Of a stretch of DNA of 51,172 bases, positions 7,892 through 15,540 are shown piece after piece. Location of the stretch: assembly GCA_009777725.1 (NCBI GenBank), contig WRLG01000023.1:1-51172 (forward strand), read 5' to 3'. The notes beneath the pieces are model-generated. The model was given only the letters and a program-made list of their open reading frames with translations. It did not search any database and had not been told where the DNA came from. This stretch comes from Oscillospiraceae bacterium (GTDB lineage: Bacteria; Bacillota; Clostridia; Oscillospirales; Ruminococcaceae). How positions within the stretch are numbered: the first letter of the stretch is position 1; each line of letters begins with the position of its first letter. The position numbers were made by a program, and so were the translations under genes.

Positions 7892-9304
7892 ATGTCAAAG
7901 GAAAAATCCGAAGCAAAAAAATTACAAGAGAAGCTGTTTGACAAGAAAAAGCACTTGGGGCTTATCATGAGCGATGAGGAAATCAAAGAGAGCTTTGATT
8001 TTTGCGAGGGCTATAAGAAATTTTTGGACAACGCTAAAACAGAGCGCGCAGCCGTAAAAACGGCTGTTGAAATGGCTGAAAAGCGCGGCTTTACCGAATA
8101 TAAACGGGACGAAAAACTGAAAGCGGGCGATAAAATCTATTTCGTCAACAGAGGCAAAGCCGTTATTCTGGCAATCATCGGGACAGAGTCTGTCGAAAAG
8201 GGACTTCGGGTTACGGCGGCGCATATTGATTCGCCACGGATTGATTTAAAGCAGAACCCGCTTTATGAGGAAAACGAGCTTGCTTTATTTAAAACGCATT
8301 ATTACGGCGGCATCAAAAAATATCAGTGGACAGCCGTCCCGCTTGCCTTGCATGGGGTAATGATAAAAAAAGACGGCGAAATATTAAACATTAACATAGG
8401 CGAGGACGACAATGAACCTGTTTTCTGCATAAGCGACCTTCTGCCGCATCTAGCCGCCGAGCAGTATAAACGCCATTTGGGCGATGGAATCAAAGGGGAG
8501 GAGCTTAATGTCATAGTCGGCTCTATGCCTTTTCGGGACGATGAAATAAGTGATAAGGTTAAGCTTGGCATCATGTCGCTTTTAAATGAGAAATACGGTA
8601 TTACCGAAGCTGATTTCACATCGGCGGAGCTTGAATTAGTTCCGGCGCATAAGGCAAGGGATATAGGGTTTGACAGGAGCATGGTAGGCTCCTACGGGCA
8701 GGATGACAGGGTTTGCGCTTATGTTTCCTTAAAAGCATTGCTGGATTGCAAAAAGGAAAAGGTGAAGAAAACGTCAATGGTAGTCCTTGCGGATAAGGAG
8801 GAGACGGGAAGCGATGGCAACACCGGGCTGAAATCAGCCTATCTTCGATATTTCATATATGATATAGCGGCGGCTTTGGGCGCGGACGGGCGAGACGTTA
8901 TATCTAACAGCGAATGTCTTTCCGCTGATGTAAACGCCGCCTTTGACCCGACTTTTCCGGACGTTTTAGATAAAAGAAACGCCGCTTACCTGAACAAGGG
9001 CGTTTGCGTTACTAAGTTTACGGGCTCGCGGGGCAAATCCGGCACATCTGATGCTTCAGCCGAATTTATGGGTAGGATAAGAGTCCTGCTTGACAAAAAT
9101 AAGGTTATATGGCAGACGGGGGAGCTTGGCAAGGTTGATTTAGGCGGGGGCGGGACGGTTGCCGCTTATCTTGCAAATCTTAACATGGATGTAATTGACA
9201 TAGGAGTTCCCGTCTTGTCAATGCACTCTCCCCTCGAAATCACCGCCAAGACAGATATTTACATGACCTACAAAGCCGTGCAGGCATTTATTAAAGATTC
9301 TTAA
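7892..9304 (+). CDS. M18 family aminopeptidase
   Basis: A dinuclear zinc aminopeptidase of 470 residues that removes acidic or neutral N-terminal residues in the cytoplasm. Metal and catalytic motifs are present in order: AAHIDSPRIDLK (His, Asp), GQDDRVCAY, DKEETGSDG (Glu pair) and the C-terminal MHSPLEI (His). The binding site AAAGGATGGG precedes ATG 7892. It is the last gene of the plus-strand run and is followed by a terminator. Confidence 0.93.
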   Translation: MSKEKSEAKKLQEKLFDKKKHLGLIMSDEEIKESFDFCEGYKKFLDNAKTERAAVKTAVEMAEKRGFTEYKRDEKLKAGDKIYFVNRGKAVILAIIGTESVEKGLRVTAAHIDSPRIDLKQNPLYEENELALFKTHYYGGIKKYQWTAVPLALHGVMIKKDGEILNINIGEDDNEPVFCISDLLPHLAAEQYKRHLGDGIKGEELNVIVGSMPFRDDEISDKVKLGIMSLLNEKYGITEADFTSAELELVPAHKARDIGFDRSMVGSYGQDDRVCAYVSLKALLDCKKEKVKKTSMVVLADKEETGSDGNTGLKSAYLRYFIYDIAAALGADGRDVISNSECLSADVNAAFDPTFPDVLDKRNAAYLNKGVCVTKFTGSRGKSGTSDASAEFMGRIRVLLDKNKVIWQTGELGKVDLGGGGTVAAYLANLNMDVIDIGVPVLSMHSPLEITAKTDIYMTYKAVQAFIKDS

Positions 9305-9318
9305 TAAAGTAAAAAAGA

Positions 9319-9342
9319 AGCGGGAGAGTAAAATCTCCCGCT
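9319..9342. terminator. Bidirectional terminator between convergent genes
   Basis: A 9-bp stem AGCGGGAGA/TCTCCCGCT with a 6-base loop lies 15 bases after the aminopeptidase stop. The A-run just upstream gives a U-tract on the minus strand, so it can also serve the histidine kinase gene. Confidence 0.85.
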
Positions 9343-9350
9343 CTAATTAT

Positions 9351-11759
9351 TCATTGTTCATTGTTCACTGCAAACTGTTTTGCCGCTTTTGCCGCTTCCT
9401 CGAAATCGCTGTGCAAAAACAGCATATCGCGTATATTTTCGAGAGCCGCGGCAGTTTCGGTGCTCCATTTCTTTTCCTGCAAGCGGTCAAGTGCGGCGTA
9501 TGCCGCTTCATCGTCATATTCATCGCAGGCGGCTTGAATGATTTTCAGTTGTTCACTCAAATATGCCGTATCCTCTTGAATGCTTTCATCGTCCGAAACC
9601 GCAGATATTTCGGGGGTTAATTTTATGATTAGATTTTCCAGAGTATTTGTAAAATTTTCCACATTAGAGAATATAAACGACCTGTCCTTATTATTTCCCG
9701 CTTTTTCCAATTCAAAAGCAAGCTTTGATATTTCGTCCTCTCCGATAACCGCCAGTGCCGACTTCATGGCATGAAAAGTAGTTGTAAACGAGCTTACATC
9801 GTTTACGCGGCGGAATTTATCCTCCATAACCGTTTTCCGCAACGCCGCCACGGCTTTTTCGGCATCGCGCCGGAATATTTCGAGAAGCTTGGGGCTTGCT
9901 TTAGGCGTTTGAACGGGCGTTGCTTCCGCCGCCGTTGCTTTATACTTTTCTGCCTCTTCGGGGTGCATGTCCCGTATAAACTTATTTAAAGCATCGTTTA
10001 ACTGCCGTATATCAATCGGCTTTGAGATAAAGCCGTCAAAGCCGTTTCGCATGAACATCTCATCGTTACCCGCTAAGGCGTTTGCCGTAAGAGCTACGAT
10101 TGTGCCGTTATATCCCATATCGCGAAGCTTTTGCGTTGTTTCTATACCGTCCATCCTCGGCATCATATGGTCCATAAATATTATATCGTAGACCTCGCCT
10201 TGCTCCGCTCGTTCTATTGCGGCGAAGCCATCGGTTACGGTTTCAATTTTTATTTTATAAGGCGACATTAAGCCCTCGGCTACATACAAATTCGCTTCAA
10301 CATCGTCAACCACAAGTACTTTTCCGTAAGGCATGAATTCGCGGACTATTTTCACGCCCGCAGCCTGCCCGCTTCCCGTAAAGGTGAAGTTGCCAAGCTT
10401 TTTGGCAAGCTCCTCCCCAATCGGCTCACACTCAACGGCTTGCTGTTTAATCGTTACCGTAAATGCACTGCCCTTTCCGTATTCGCTTTTTGCCTCAATC
10501 AAGCCGCCCATCATGGCAACGAGGTTTTTGGTTATGGATAATCCAAGCCCTGTGCCCTCCGTTGCGCGGTTTGCGGTGTGATTGAAGCGCGTATATTCGG
10601 TAAAAAGCTTTTTTTGGTCCTCGGGCTTTATGCCTTGCCCCGTATCCTCAACGGTAAAGCTGAGCATTATATCCCCGTCTTGAACAAAATGCCTTACCGA
10701 CAGCTTTACATGCCCTGCCGCAGTATATTTGATGGCATTTGAAAGCAGGTTATTCAATATTTGCTTCAGCCGCAGTTCATCGCCGTACAGCGTTGAGGGG
10801 AGCTTGGCGTCCGCGTCAAGTATAAACTTAATGGGCTTTGATGAAATACGCGCGATATTAAGCTGAACCACATCGTTTATAAGGCTCGGTACATCGTATT
10901 CAATCGGGACGAGCTCAAGTTTCCCTGTTTCAATCTTTGACATATCGAGAATATCATTGATAATCCCGATTAAGCCGTTGCCTGAGCGGTATATTTTTTC
11001 AAGTGCCGATATATATTCTTCCGGCAGGTTTTCCTTTAGCATCTCTATCTGCACGATACCCAGAATTGCCCCGATAGGTGTTCGTATTTCGTGAGACATT
11101 GTTGCCAGAAAAGTGGACTTCGCATTATTGGCGGCTTCGGCGTTTTGCTTTTCAAGCATAACCTCGGTAAGGTCTATCATGACCACCAGAACGCCCGATA
11201 CGGAGTCGTCCTCATCCTTATTATGATTATGCAGTTCAATGCCTGCGCGCCTCAACTCAATTGAATAAAATCTTGGCGTACCGCTGCGGTTAAAGTCAGC
11301 TTGCGCGTCAAATCGGACAACTTCATTCGATTTGACGACCCGGTCAAACGCCGTATCAAAGTAAGCCATACGGTCATCCGTAAAGCATTTTTGAAAAACC
11401 TCGCTGTAGCGCAGGTTTTTAATATAGTCAAAGTTCGGCGTATTCATAGCACTCATAAAGGCTTCCGTTGATAAGACGAACCGCCCCTCATCGTTTAAAA
11501 GAATAATGATGTTCGGGCAATTTTGGAGCAGCATATCCATGTAGACGCGCTGTTTTTCATTCGCCTTTAATAACGAGCTGTTAAAAGCGTCTTTAGCCTC
11601 GGAGGCTTTTGTTATTTTACTCAGAAAGCTGCTCTGAAGCCTCATTTCGCGCGCGCACTTTTTCGCTTCGCGCCGAAGCTCCTCGACCTCTTCGAGAAGC
11701 TTTCGGTTTTCTTCAAGAAGCTTCCCGTTAATATCTTCGGGTATCAAAGCATCGTCCAA
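9351..11759 (-). CDS. Hybrid sensor histidine kinase with PAS, REC and HPt domains
   Basis: Domains in order: an N-terminal coiled coil (about 10-75), a PAS-like domain (about 75-205), HisKA with FLATMSHEIRTPIG (phospho-His near 223), a HATPase with DTGQGI and GTGLGLSI, a receiver domain (VLVVDDVEAN... FMDHMMPRMDG) and a C-terminal HPt domain with FHAMKSALAVIG. There is no membrane segment, so it is cytoplasmic. The frame is open to GTG 11768, but the binding site AGAGGTGG covers that codon; TTG 11759 has a 5-base gap and is preferred. It lies 26 bases after the FIST gene, which probably feeds it the signal. No separate output regulator is adjacent. Confidence 0.93.
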   Translation of the reverse strand: MDDALIPEDINGKLLEENRKLLEEVEELRREAKKCAREMRLQSSFLSKITKASEAKDAFNSSLLKANEKQRVYMDMLLQNCPNIIILLNDEGRFVLSTEAFMSAMNTPNFDYIKNLRYSEVFQKCFTDDRMAYFDTAFDRVVKSNEVVRFDAQADFNRSGTPRFYSIELRRAGIELHNHNKDEDDSVSGVLVVMIDLTEVMLEKQNAEAANNAKSTFLATMSHEIRTPIGAILGIVQIEMLKENLPEEYISALEKIYRSGNGLIGIINDILDMSKIETGKLELVPIEYDVPSLINDVVQLNIARISSKPIKFILDADAKLPSTLYGDELRLKQILNNLLSNAIKYTAAGHVKLSVRHFVQDGDIMLSFTVEDTGQGIKPEDQKKLFTEYTRFNHTANRATEGTGLGLSITKNLVAMMGGLIEAKSEYGKGSAFTVTIKQQAVECEPIGEELAKKLGNFTFTGSGQAAGVKIVREFMPYGKVLVVDDVEANLYVAEGLMSPYKIKIETVTDGFAAIERAEQGEVYDIIFMDHMMPRMDGIETTQKLRDMGYNGTIVALTANALAGNDEMFMRNGFDGFISKPIDIRQLNDALNKFIRDMHPEEAEKYKATAAEATPVQTPKASPKLLEIFRRDAEKAVAALRKTVMEDKFRRVNDVSSFTTTFHAMKSALAVIGEDEISKLAFELEKAGNNKDRSFIFSNVENFTNTLENLIIKLTPEISAVSDDESIQEDTAYLSEQLKIIQAACDEYDDEAAYAALDRLQEKKWSTETAAALENIRDMLFLHSDFEEAAKAAKQFAVNNEQ

Positions 11760-11785
11760 ACAGACCACCTCTTAAATCAATTATG

Positions 11786-12946
11786 TTAAAACATACATGC
11801 CACAAAAGCGTTATTATGAAAACGGTTTATCGCTTTTTCGCCGGATACCATTGTCGGGCATATTTCTCCGCCGGAATTGCCGACCATGAACGGAATTTTG
11901 CCGCCGATTTTTTTGTCCAACAGTTCCAACTCTCCCAATTGATTTCCTCCCAGAGCCATTGCCCTGCTTATGCAGGTATATACCAACAATGCCGACTTAC
12001 CGGCAATATCTTCCGTAATTTCGTCAATGGCATTGCCTGCCGTCAGCAATACGTCCGCGCCGTCCGTTTTGGCTATGTACATAGTACCGCCCTGCGGCAT
12101 AGCGGCGGCACAAAGCGCGTACCCGCCATCAACAAACATAACAAATATTCTTGAAACCTTGGGTGAGCCGTCGTTAAAATCAACCAAAAAGGGAAGCGAC
12201 GACATGGCGTACTGCTGTTCGGCGGCATCGGTCATACTAATTTCGTCAAAATATTCCTTAACATGACGCCCGTTTAATTCCATAAGCAAAGAGCCCGCGC
12301 TTTTTGTTATATTCGCGCCTTTACCGAATATTCTGCTTTCCGAGATATTGGCAACATAAAATTTGGGCGATACCGCTCCGTAAATGAGAATCATAGCCAT
12401 TTTATCATTGTGATGCTCTTTATCCGCGAGCATAAAGCAGTTGACAAAATCAAGCGTATCGTCAATCGCAAGCGTTCCGAAGCAGGGCGCGCCGCCGGAA
12501 GCCTCGGTTACAGCGTTCACGTATTCGTCCCCGCAATTTTGAGCGATAAACGGAGCGAACGTCAGTATTAAGGCGGGTTTTTCAGCTCTGCATGAGGACT
12601 TGTAGTTATCCGATATAACCTGCCCGGGGTTGCCGGACATTAGCGGGTCGGTTACGATTGTATCAAACTCAACATCATCGCTTGTAAGAACCATAATGGT
12701 CATCAAGAGCGTATCAATCTCGCCCGGAACAGATTGGGCGGAGGTAATTGTTCCCACTATTTCAAAGGGCAGAGCTTCACATGCCGCCTTAAAAATATCC
12801 GAAAGAACAAACTCGTAATGACAGGAGATTATACCTACGGTGTTTTTCAGCAGTCCGCCGCCTTGCTCCAATTGGGCTAAAAGCTCGCCGACCGCTTTGT
12901 CTTCATAATCCAGCTCGGTTGTGTGTAAGGTTATCGTTTTAATCAT
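11786..12946 (-). CDS. FIST domain sensory protein
   Basis: The 386-residue protein matches the FIST N plus FIST C architecture: an N-terminal half with IISCHYEFVLSDIF and VGTITSAQSVPGE, the segment GGAPCFGTLA, and a C-terminal half ending GGEICPTM...NNAF. FIST proteins are cytosolic ligand-binding modules thought to sense small molecules such as amino acids and are often encoded with kinases or chemoreceptors. The binding site AGGGAGAG precedes ATG 12946. It is the first gene of a two-gene operon with the hybrid kinase and has its own promoter. Confidence 0.88.
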   Translation of the reverse strand: MIKTITLHTTELDYEDKAVGELLAQLEQGGGLLKNTVGIISCHYEFVLSDIFKAACEALPFEIVGTITSAQSVPGEIDTLLMTIMVLTSDDVEFDTIVTDPLMSGNPGQVISDNYKSSCRAEKPALILTFAPFIAQNCGDEYVNAVTEASGGAPCFGTLAIDDTLDFVNCFMLADKEHHNDKMAMILIYGAVSPKFYVANISESRIFGKGANITKSAGSLLMELNGRHVKEYFDEISMTDAAEQQYAMSSLPFLVDFNDGSPKVSRIFVMFVDGGYALCAAAMPQGGTMYIAKTDGADVLLTAGNAIDEITEDIAGKSALLVYTCISRAMALGGNQLGELELLDKKIGGKIPFMVGNSGGEICPTMVSGEKAINRFHNNAFVACMF

Positions 12947-13004
12947 TTGACTCTCTCCCTTTTTAAATTTTTAACGCCGTGGCTTTCGTTTTATTTACAT
13001 TAAT

Positions 13005-13033
13005 ATTATACACTTTATTTTTATTAAAAACAA
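13005..13033 (-). promoter_or_regulatory. Sigma-A promoter of the FIST-kinase operon
   Basis: On the minus strand TTGTTT (13028-13033) and TATAAT (13005-13010) are 17 bases apart, about 60 bases before the FIST start codon. Confidence 0.75.
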
Positions 13034-13155
13034 GTGTTATTTGTTAATTTTTAATAATTGTGCGGCGTAAGTTTTCGGTTAACCTTCTGCCACAGTTCCC
13101 GCAAACCAGACTTATAACCATCCCGATTTATAAGAATTACTTAATTCAGCGAAAT
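13034..13155. other. Intergenic stretch without recognised signal
   Basis: Between the FIST promoter and the next terminator I see no open frame with a binding site, no hairpin of note and no repeat. Together with the flanking sites it forms a gene-free interval of about 410 bases before the coat protein gene. Confidence 0.6.
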
Positions 13156-13195
13156 AAAAAGCCCGTCAAAAAGTACACCTTTTGACGGGCTTTTT
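13156..13195. terminator. Strong bidirectional terminator hairpin
   Basis: A perfect 16-bp inverted repeat (13156-13171 with 13180-13195) has the GC core GCCCGTC/GACGGGC flanked by A and T runs and an 8-base loop. No adjacent gene clearly needs it on the plus strand; it insulates the FIST promoter region from the coat protein gene. Confidence 0.85.
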
Positions 13196-13301
13196 TCATT
13201 TCCCCCTCCCCGCCTTATACTAATGGCGGTAACAAATAAACACATCGCGCATATATTGTATTAAAGCAACACAATGAGGATAAAAACACGGGAAGTACAT
13301 A

Positions 13302-13330
13302 GTCCGTATAATGCCCTGCAGGATGCGGAC
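13302..13330 (+). other. Hairpin in the leader of the coat protein gene
   Basis: GTCCGTAT (13302-13309) pairs with ATGCGGAC (13323-13330) with one G-U pair, and the loop contains the palindrome CCTGCAGG. It ends about 30 bases before the start codon of the CotD-like gene. It could be a leader structure or chance. Confidence 0.35.
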
Positions 13331-13360
13331 TGTAATAAATATAAGAAGGAGCAAATATAA

Positions 13361-13708
13361 ATGTGTTGCAATAGAAATAATACGTGCGGTTGCGGAAATG
13401 AAATCATAGCCGAAAGTCAGTTCGGATGCGGAGGCAGTTGCGAAATCGGAGGCGGCTGCGGAACCGAAAACAGGGTTTACAACTGCAATTTGGACAGACA
13501 GGTTGTCAAGCATCGCCATATCGTAAAGCATCGCCACGACATCATCAACGAATACGATGTAATTCACGAGCATGATTACTATTATCACAACGCCGTAAGA
13601 ACCCGCGAGGTTGTCAGACACCACGAAAATACGCCGTACAATCCCAATTATTGCCCCGAAGGTCAAAACTGCGGAATCGTTCCGCTCGGAGAAGCTATAG
13701 CAGAATAG
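13361..13708 (+). CDS. CotD-like spore coat protein
   Basis: The 115-residue protein opens with a Cys/Gly-rich segment (CGCGNE, GCGGSCEIGGGCG) and continues with a His/Arg-rich core of paired repeats: VVKHRHIVKHRHDI, then INEYDVIHEHDYYYHN and REVVRHHE. This Cys plus His pattern with the HEHDYYYH motif fits the inner coat protein CotD family, made in the mother cell during sporulation. The binding site AGAAGGAG precedes ATG 13361. I found no clear sigma-K or sigma-A promoter upstream. A terminator follows, so it is monocistronic. A 165-codon open frame on the opposite strand is its shadow. Confidence 0.7.
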   Translation: MCCNRNNTCGCGNEIIAESQFGCGGSCEIGGGCGTENRVYNCNLDRQVVKHRHIVKHRHDIINEYDVIHEHDYYYHNAVRTREVVRHHENTPYNPNYCPEGQNCGIVPLGEAIAE

Positions 13709-13770
13709 TAAAGGCAAAGGCTTTAACCCAAACAGAAACTGAGGACCTGGGATTTTGAACAGGCTTTTAA

Positions 13771-13800
13771 CTAACCGTCAAGTTGGCGGTTAGTTTTTTT
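13771..13800 (+). terminator. Rho-independent terminator of the coat protein gene
   Basis: CTAACCGTC/GGCGGTTAG forms a 9-bp stem (one G-U pair) with loop AAGTT, followed by seven T at 13794-13800. Confidence 0.9.
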
Positions 13801-13832
13801 GTGCCCCGCAAGCAAGCTTTAAAGAAACGCTG

Positions 13833-13869
13833 AAAAAACTGCCTATTCATCATAAACAGGCAGTTTTTT
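13833..13869 (-). terminator. Terminator of the citrate synthase gene
   Basis: AAAAAACTGCCT (13833-13844) pairs with AGGCAGTTTTTT (13858-13869). On the minus strand the stem is followed by a U-run, so it ends the citrate synthase transcript; it could also act on the plus strand. Confidence 0.85.
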
Positions 13870-13899
13870 TATGATATAATATTATTATCTCCGAAGCTT

Positions 13900-15267
13900 T
13901 TATCTGTCTTGAATAGGAACATAAGCTCCGTGCTCCCTTACCGCCTTGTAAGCGGGGCGGATAATTTTTCCTGCAATCAGCAGTTCCTCTATTCGGTGAG
14001 CGGACCAGCCGGAGATGCGCGCCATGGCGAAAATCGGCGTATACAGTTCAAGCGGGAGGTTAAGCATGTTATAAAGGAAACCGCTGTAGAAATCGACATT
14101 CGCGGCGACACCCTTATAAACCCTGCGCTCCTGAGCGATTACCTCGGGCGCAAGCTTTTCAATTAACTGATAAAGAGCAAATTCCTTGTAAAGCTGCTTC
14201 TCTTCAGATAAGCCTTTGACCGATTCCCGCAGGATATTTGCGCGCGGGTCGGAAAGTGAGTAGACGGCATGTCCCATACCGTAAATAAGCCCCGATTTGT
14301 CAAAAGCTTCTTTTCTGAGGAGCTTTATTAAATACGCCTTTATGGCATCCTCGTCCGCCCAGTCGGTGAGATTTTCTTTCATGTCGTCAAACATCATCGT
14401 CACTTTGATATTCGCGCCGCCGTGCTTAGGACCTTTCAAGGAGGCGAGAGCCGCGGCTACCGAGGAGTAGGTATCAGTGCCCGACGAGGTTACAACGTGG
14501 GTGGTAAAGGTTGAGTTATTGCCGCCGCCGTGCTCGGCGTGAAGAATCAGCGCAAGGTCAAGGATGCGCGCTTCAAGCTCGGTGTAGGAGCTGTCTGCGC
14601 GGAGCATGTGCAGAATGTTTTCCGAAGTCGAAAGCTCCGGCAGGGGCTGGTGTACGATGAGGCTTCCTCCGTCAATGTAATGCGCCTTTGCCTGATAGCC
14701 GTAAACGGAAATAAGCGGAAAGGTTGAAATAAGCTCTAAGGATTGCCGCAAAACATTGGGAATCGAGAGGTCGTTGGGATTTTCATCGTATGAAAACAGT
14801 GTCAAAACGCCTCTTGATAAGCCGTTCATAATATCATTGCTGGGTGATTTCATGATAATATCGCGCACAAACGTAGTCGGAAGCTTTCTGTATTCCGCCA
14901 AAATGTTATTGAATTTTTTAAGCTGCTCGGCAGTCGGCAGGTCTCCGAAAAGAAGCAGGTAGGTAATTTCTTCAAAACCAAAGGGCTGCCCTTGCTCCGC
15001 GCCCTTTACAAGGTCGTAAATATTATAGCCGCGGTATAACAGCTCCCCCTCGCACGGAACGGATTCGCCGTTAACCGTTTTATAAGCGTTTATTTCCGAA
15101 ATCGCCGTAAGCCCCGCGAGAACGCCCTTTCCGCTCAAATCGCGCAAGCCTCGTTTCACATCGTATTTTGTATAAAGCTCGGGGTCAATGCACCCGTTTT
15201 TACGGCAAAGCTCAGCCAGTTCAACGATTTCAGGTGTTGTGTTGGAGAAATTGCAGTCGGTTGCCAT
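13900..15267 (-). CDS. gltA: Citrate synthase
   Basis: It condenses acetyl-CoA with oxaloacetate to citrate. The catalytic His residues are in HAEHGGGNNS and GMGHAVYSLSDPR, the GPKHGGAN motif follows the active-site helix, and the catalytic Asp lies in ANVDFYSGFLYN. At 455 residues it is longer than the 370-residue Bacillus type; the extra N-terminal part up to about residue 60 is like other Clostridia enzymes of the si type. ATG 15267 is chosen because AAAGGACGAG lies just upstream; the frame is open to 15309 but the extra 14 codons carry no binding site. Related 2-methylcitrate synthase activity cannot be excluded. Confidence 0.93.
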   Translation of the reverse strand: MATDCNFSNTTPEIVELAELCRKNGCIDPELYTKYDVKRGLRDLSGKGVLAGLTAISEINAYKTVNGESVPCEGELLYRGYNIYDLVKGAEQGQPFGFEEITYLLLFGDLPTAEQLKKFNNILAEYRKLPTTFVRDIIMKSPSNDIMNGLSRGVLTLFSYDENPNDLSIPNVLRQSLELISTFPLISVYGYQAKAHYIDGGSLIVHQPLPELSTSENILHMLRADSSYTELEARILDLALILHAEHGGGNNSTFTTHVVTSSGTDTYSSVAAALASLKGPKHGGANIKVTMMFDDMKENLTDWADEDAIKAYLIKLLRKEAFDKSGLIYGMGHAVYSLSDPRANILRESVKGLSEEKQLYKEFALYQLIEKLAPEVIAQERRVYKGVAANVDFYSGFLYNMLNLPLELYTPIFAMARISGWSAHRIEELLIAGKIIRPAYKAVREHGAYVPIQDR

Positions 15268-15314
15268 TTTATCTCGTCCTTTCATTTTTAAACATTTTAA
15301 ATTATACATATATA

Positions 15315-15343
15315 ATTATAACATATTAACATTTAAAAATCAA
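15315..15343 (-). promoter_or_regulatory. Sigma-A promoter of the citrate synthase gene
   Basis: On the minus strand TTGATT (15338-15343) and TATAAT (15315-15320) have a 17-base spacer, about 50 bases before ATG 15267. Confidence 0.8.
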
Positions 15344-15501
15344 TAGATTAATATAAAGTTAACAGCTTGTTAATAACTTGAAATCAGCTTCAATCCCGTC
15401 CGTTCCGGCGCGGTTGCGTTTTCGTTGATAATTATTACAATGTGATAACAATTCGTCTACAAATTAAGGAAAACGATTGACTTTTGCTTGAATTTCTGTT
15501 A

Positions 15502-15510
15502 TGATATAAT
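15502..15510 (+). promoter_or_regulatory. Extended -10 promoter of the pseudokinase gene
   Basis: TGATATAAT is an extended -10 element. The best -35 candidates are poor (TTTTGC with 17 bases or TTGCTT with 15). An ATG at 15511 abuts the -10 hexamer and so cannot be the start of translation for this transcript. Confidence 0.6.
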
Positions 15511-15540
15511 ATGAAAAATTGCGAAAGGAGCGTTATTAAT

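Noticed and set aside
13220-13717. 165-codon open frame on the minus strand
   Set aside because: It is the complement of the CotD-like gene. The plus-strand frame has a strong ribosome binding site, Cys/His-rich family features and a terminator; the minus frame has none.
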